6,706 nucleotides of DNA from Nitrospirae bacterium RIFCSPLOW2_12_42_9 (GTDB lineage: Bacteria > Nitrospirota > 9FT-COMBO-42-15 > HDB-SIOI813): positions 8,459 through 15,164 of the forward strand of contig MHER01000106.1 in the NCBI GenBank assembly GCA_001805205.1, in the 5' to 3' direction. The translations under genes and the position numbers were made by a program. Below are positions 5,728-6,706 of the stretch, one piece after another; position 1 is the first letter of the stretch; each line of letters begins with the position of its first letter. The notes under the pieces were generated by a model. The model made no database searches and had not been told where the DNA came from. It saw only the letters and a list, made by a program, of their open reading frames with translations.

Positions 5728-6706
5728 ATGATAGACAAACTGATCTACTTTGCCCTGCAGCAGAGGCTGTTAATAATGCTCGCAGTCATTGTCCTTATGG
5801 CATTTGGGGTTTATTCCTTTACGAAACTCCCTATAGATGCCTTTCCGGATGTGACGAACATCCAGGTGCAGATAATTACTGAAGATCCGGGCCGTTCCCC
5901 CGTAGAGGTGGAAAAGTTGATCACATACCCCATAGAGGTGCAGATGACCGGGCTGCCGAGGATGCAGGAACTCCGCTCTCTTTCAAAATTCGGACTCTCC
6001 ATGGTAACTGTCGTTTTTGAGGACGACGTGGATATCTATTTTGCAAGGCAGCTCATCCTTGAAAGACTGATAGAGGCAAAAGAAAAATTGCCTGCAGGCG
6101 TTGAGCCTGCTATGGGGCCGATATCCACAGGTCTCGGGGAGATATACCAGTATACGCTGGAAAAACCAGTCACTCCCTCCCATCTCTCCCCCCCGAAAGG
6201 GGATGGTCAGGGTGCAGGTAAGGTTGACGACCTCACGCAGCTCCGGACAATACAGGACTGGATCGTAAGGCCTATGCTCAAAACCGTTTCCGGGGTTGCA
6301 GATATCAATGCCTTCGGCGGCTATGTGAAACAGTATCAGGTTATTATAGACCCCGACCGCCTGCGAAAATACGGTTTTACACTGAAGGAAGTGTTCGAGT
6401 CGGTTGCCGCAAATAATGCAAACGCAGGAGGAAACATCCTCGAACATTCTTCGGAGCAGTATATCGTAAGAGGTGTCGGTGTTATCCAGTCTTTGAAGGA
6501 TATCGGCGATATCATGATCAGGGCCCACGGTGGTATGCCCATATTTGTCAGGGATATTGCAGAGGTAAATTTCGGCCCGGAGACGAGGCAGGGAGCGATT
6601 GTAAAGGATGGGAGGGGTGAGGCCGTAGCCGGAATCGTTATGATGATACGGGGAGGAAGCGGCAAGGATGTTGTGGCGGGGGTCAAAAAAAAGGTCGGGG
6701 AAATCA
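5728..6706 (+). CDS. Heavy-metal RND efflux pump, CzcA/CusA-like (N-terminal 326 residues)
   Basis: I translated this by hand; the frame is open from the ATG to the window edge, about a third of the usual 1,030-1,060 aa. It is the proton-driven inner-membrane pump of the tripartite complex. TM1 spans about residues 12-31, followed by LPIDAFPDVTNIQVQIIT (34-51), the hallmark of heavy-metal-efflux RND proteins. Porter-domain landmarks include VEKLITYPIE, FEDDVDIYFARQLILERL, LPAGVEPAMGPISTGLGEIYQYTLE, LRTIQDWIVRPMLKTVSGVADINAFGGYVKQYQVIIDP and the NNANAGGNIL loop. The metal-discriminating TM4 motif lies beyond the window, so Co/Zn/Cd versus Cu/Ag cannot be decided. Residues 146-167 form a Pro/Gly-rich segment longer than the equivalent loop in E. 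coli CusA, encoded by a palindrome. Confidence 0.93.
   Translation, partial: MIDKLIYFALQQRLLIMLAVIVLMAFGVYSFTKLPIDAFPDVTNIQVQIITEDPGRSPVEVEKLITYPIEVQMTGLPRMQELRSLSKFGLSMVTVVFEDDVDIYFARQLILERLIEAKEKLPAGVEPAMGPISTGLGEIYQYTLEKPVTPSHLSPPKGDGQGAGKVDDLTQLRTIQDWIVRPMLKTVSGVADINAFGGYVKQYQVIIDPDRLRKYGFTLKEVFESVAANNANAGGNILEHSSEQYIVRGVGVIQSLKDIGDIMIRAHGGMPIFVRDIAEVNFGPETRQGAIVKDGRGEAVAGIVMMIRGGSGKDVVAGVKKKVGEI
6171..6214. repeat. C/G-rich palindrome embedded in the pump coding sequence
   Basis: The arms CA-CCCT-CCATC (within 6171-6184) and GATGG-AGGG-TG (6202-6214) pair with small bulges. An inner CCC/GGG stem closes on a GAAA-containing loop. The composition, a run of C followed by a short loop and a run of G, recalls dispersed REP-like palindromes. 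It is in frame and encodes TPSHLSPPKGDGQGA of the pump. It could equally be a natural loop with biased codons. Confidence 0.4.

Noticed and set aside
5983..6686. Two long minus-strand frames opposite the pump gene
   Set aside because: The plus-strand frame encodes unmistakable CzcA/CusA motifs throughout, so the antisense frames are by-products.
1..6706. CRISPR arrays, tRNA or rRNA genes, insertion sequences, attachment sites
   Set aside because: No regularly spaced repeats, cloverleaf, rRNA-like segment, transposase frame or flanking direct repeats were seen on either strand.

Overview
The window comes from a Gram-negative bacterium. Every complete gene product either carries an export signal or belongs to an outer-membrane or envelope-spanning assembly. 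The style of the heavy-metal efflux proteins and the mixed, moderate GC content would suit Nitrospirota or a deltaproteobacterial lineage. No ribosomal or housekeeping marker is present, so that placement is a guess.

Left part (1-1800, minus strand): a two-gene unit encodes an OprB-family beta-barrel porin followed, 28 nt later, by the N-terminus of a DUF4198/CbiK-like secreted protein that runs off the left edge. The DUF4198 family is linked to cobalt/nickel uptake, so this looks like a metal-uptake operon with its own outer-membrane channel. A consensus-like promoter (1771-1799) drives it. About 310 nt of leader separate the promoter from the porin ATG. The leader has several stems, including two consecutive intrinsic-terminator-like hairpins. 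All three major stems contain G.U wobbles that pair only in the minus-strand RNA, which supports a real structured leader, possibly a riboswitch or attenuator of unknown ligand.

Middle (1830-3126, plus strand): a divergent promoter reads into a 268-aa exported beta-barrel protein resembling TorF-type putative porins. A second near-consensus promoter (2731-2759) then precedes a small exported Cys/His protein with an HHCPCH cluster, which I interpret as a CzcI-like metal-binding accessory protein.

Right part (3248-6706, plus strand): a classic heavy-metal RND efflux operon follows in the order outer-membrane factor (CzcC/CusC-like, TolC family), periplasmic adaptor lipoprotein (CzcB/CusB-like) and inner-membrane pump (CzcA/CusA-like, cut by the right edge). 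The adaptor stop codon abuts the pump start. The three proteins should form a tripartite complex exporting a divalent or monovalent heavy metal; the exact metal cannot be read from what is visible. The pump gene carries a C/G-rich palindrome that encodes a Pro/Gly-rich insert in a porter-domain loop.

Overall the window places a probable metal-uptake module and a metal-efflux module back to back, with regulatory DNA between and in front of them. The best candidate for something undescribed is the leader RNA at 1452-1764.
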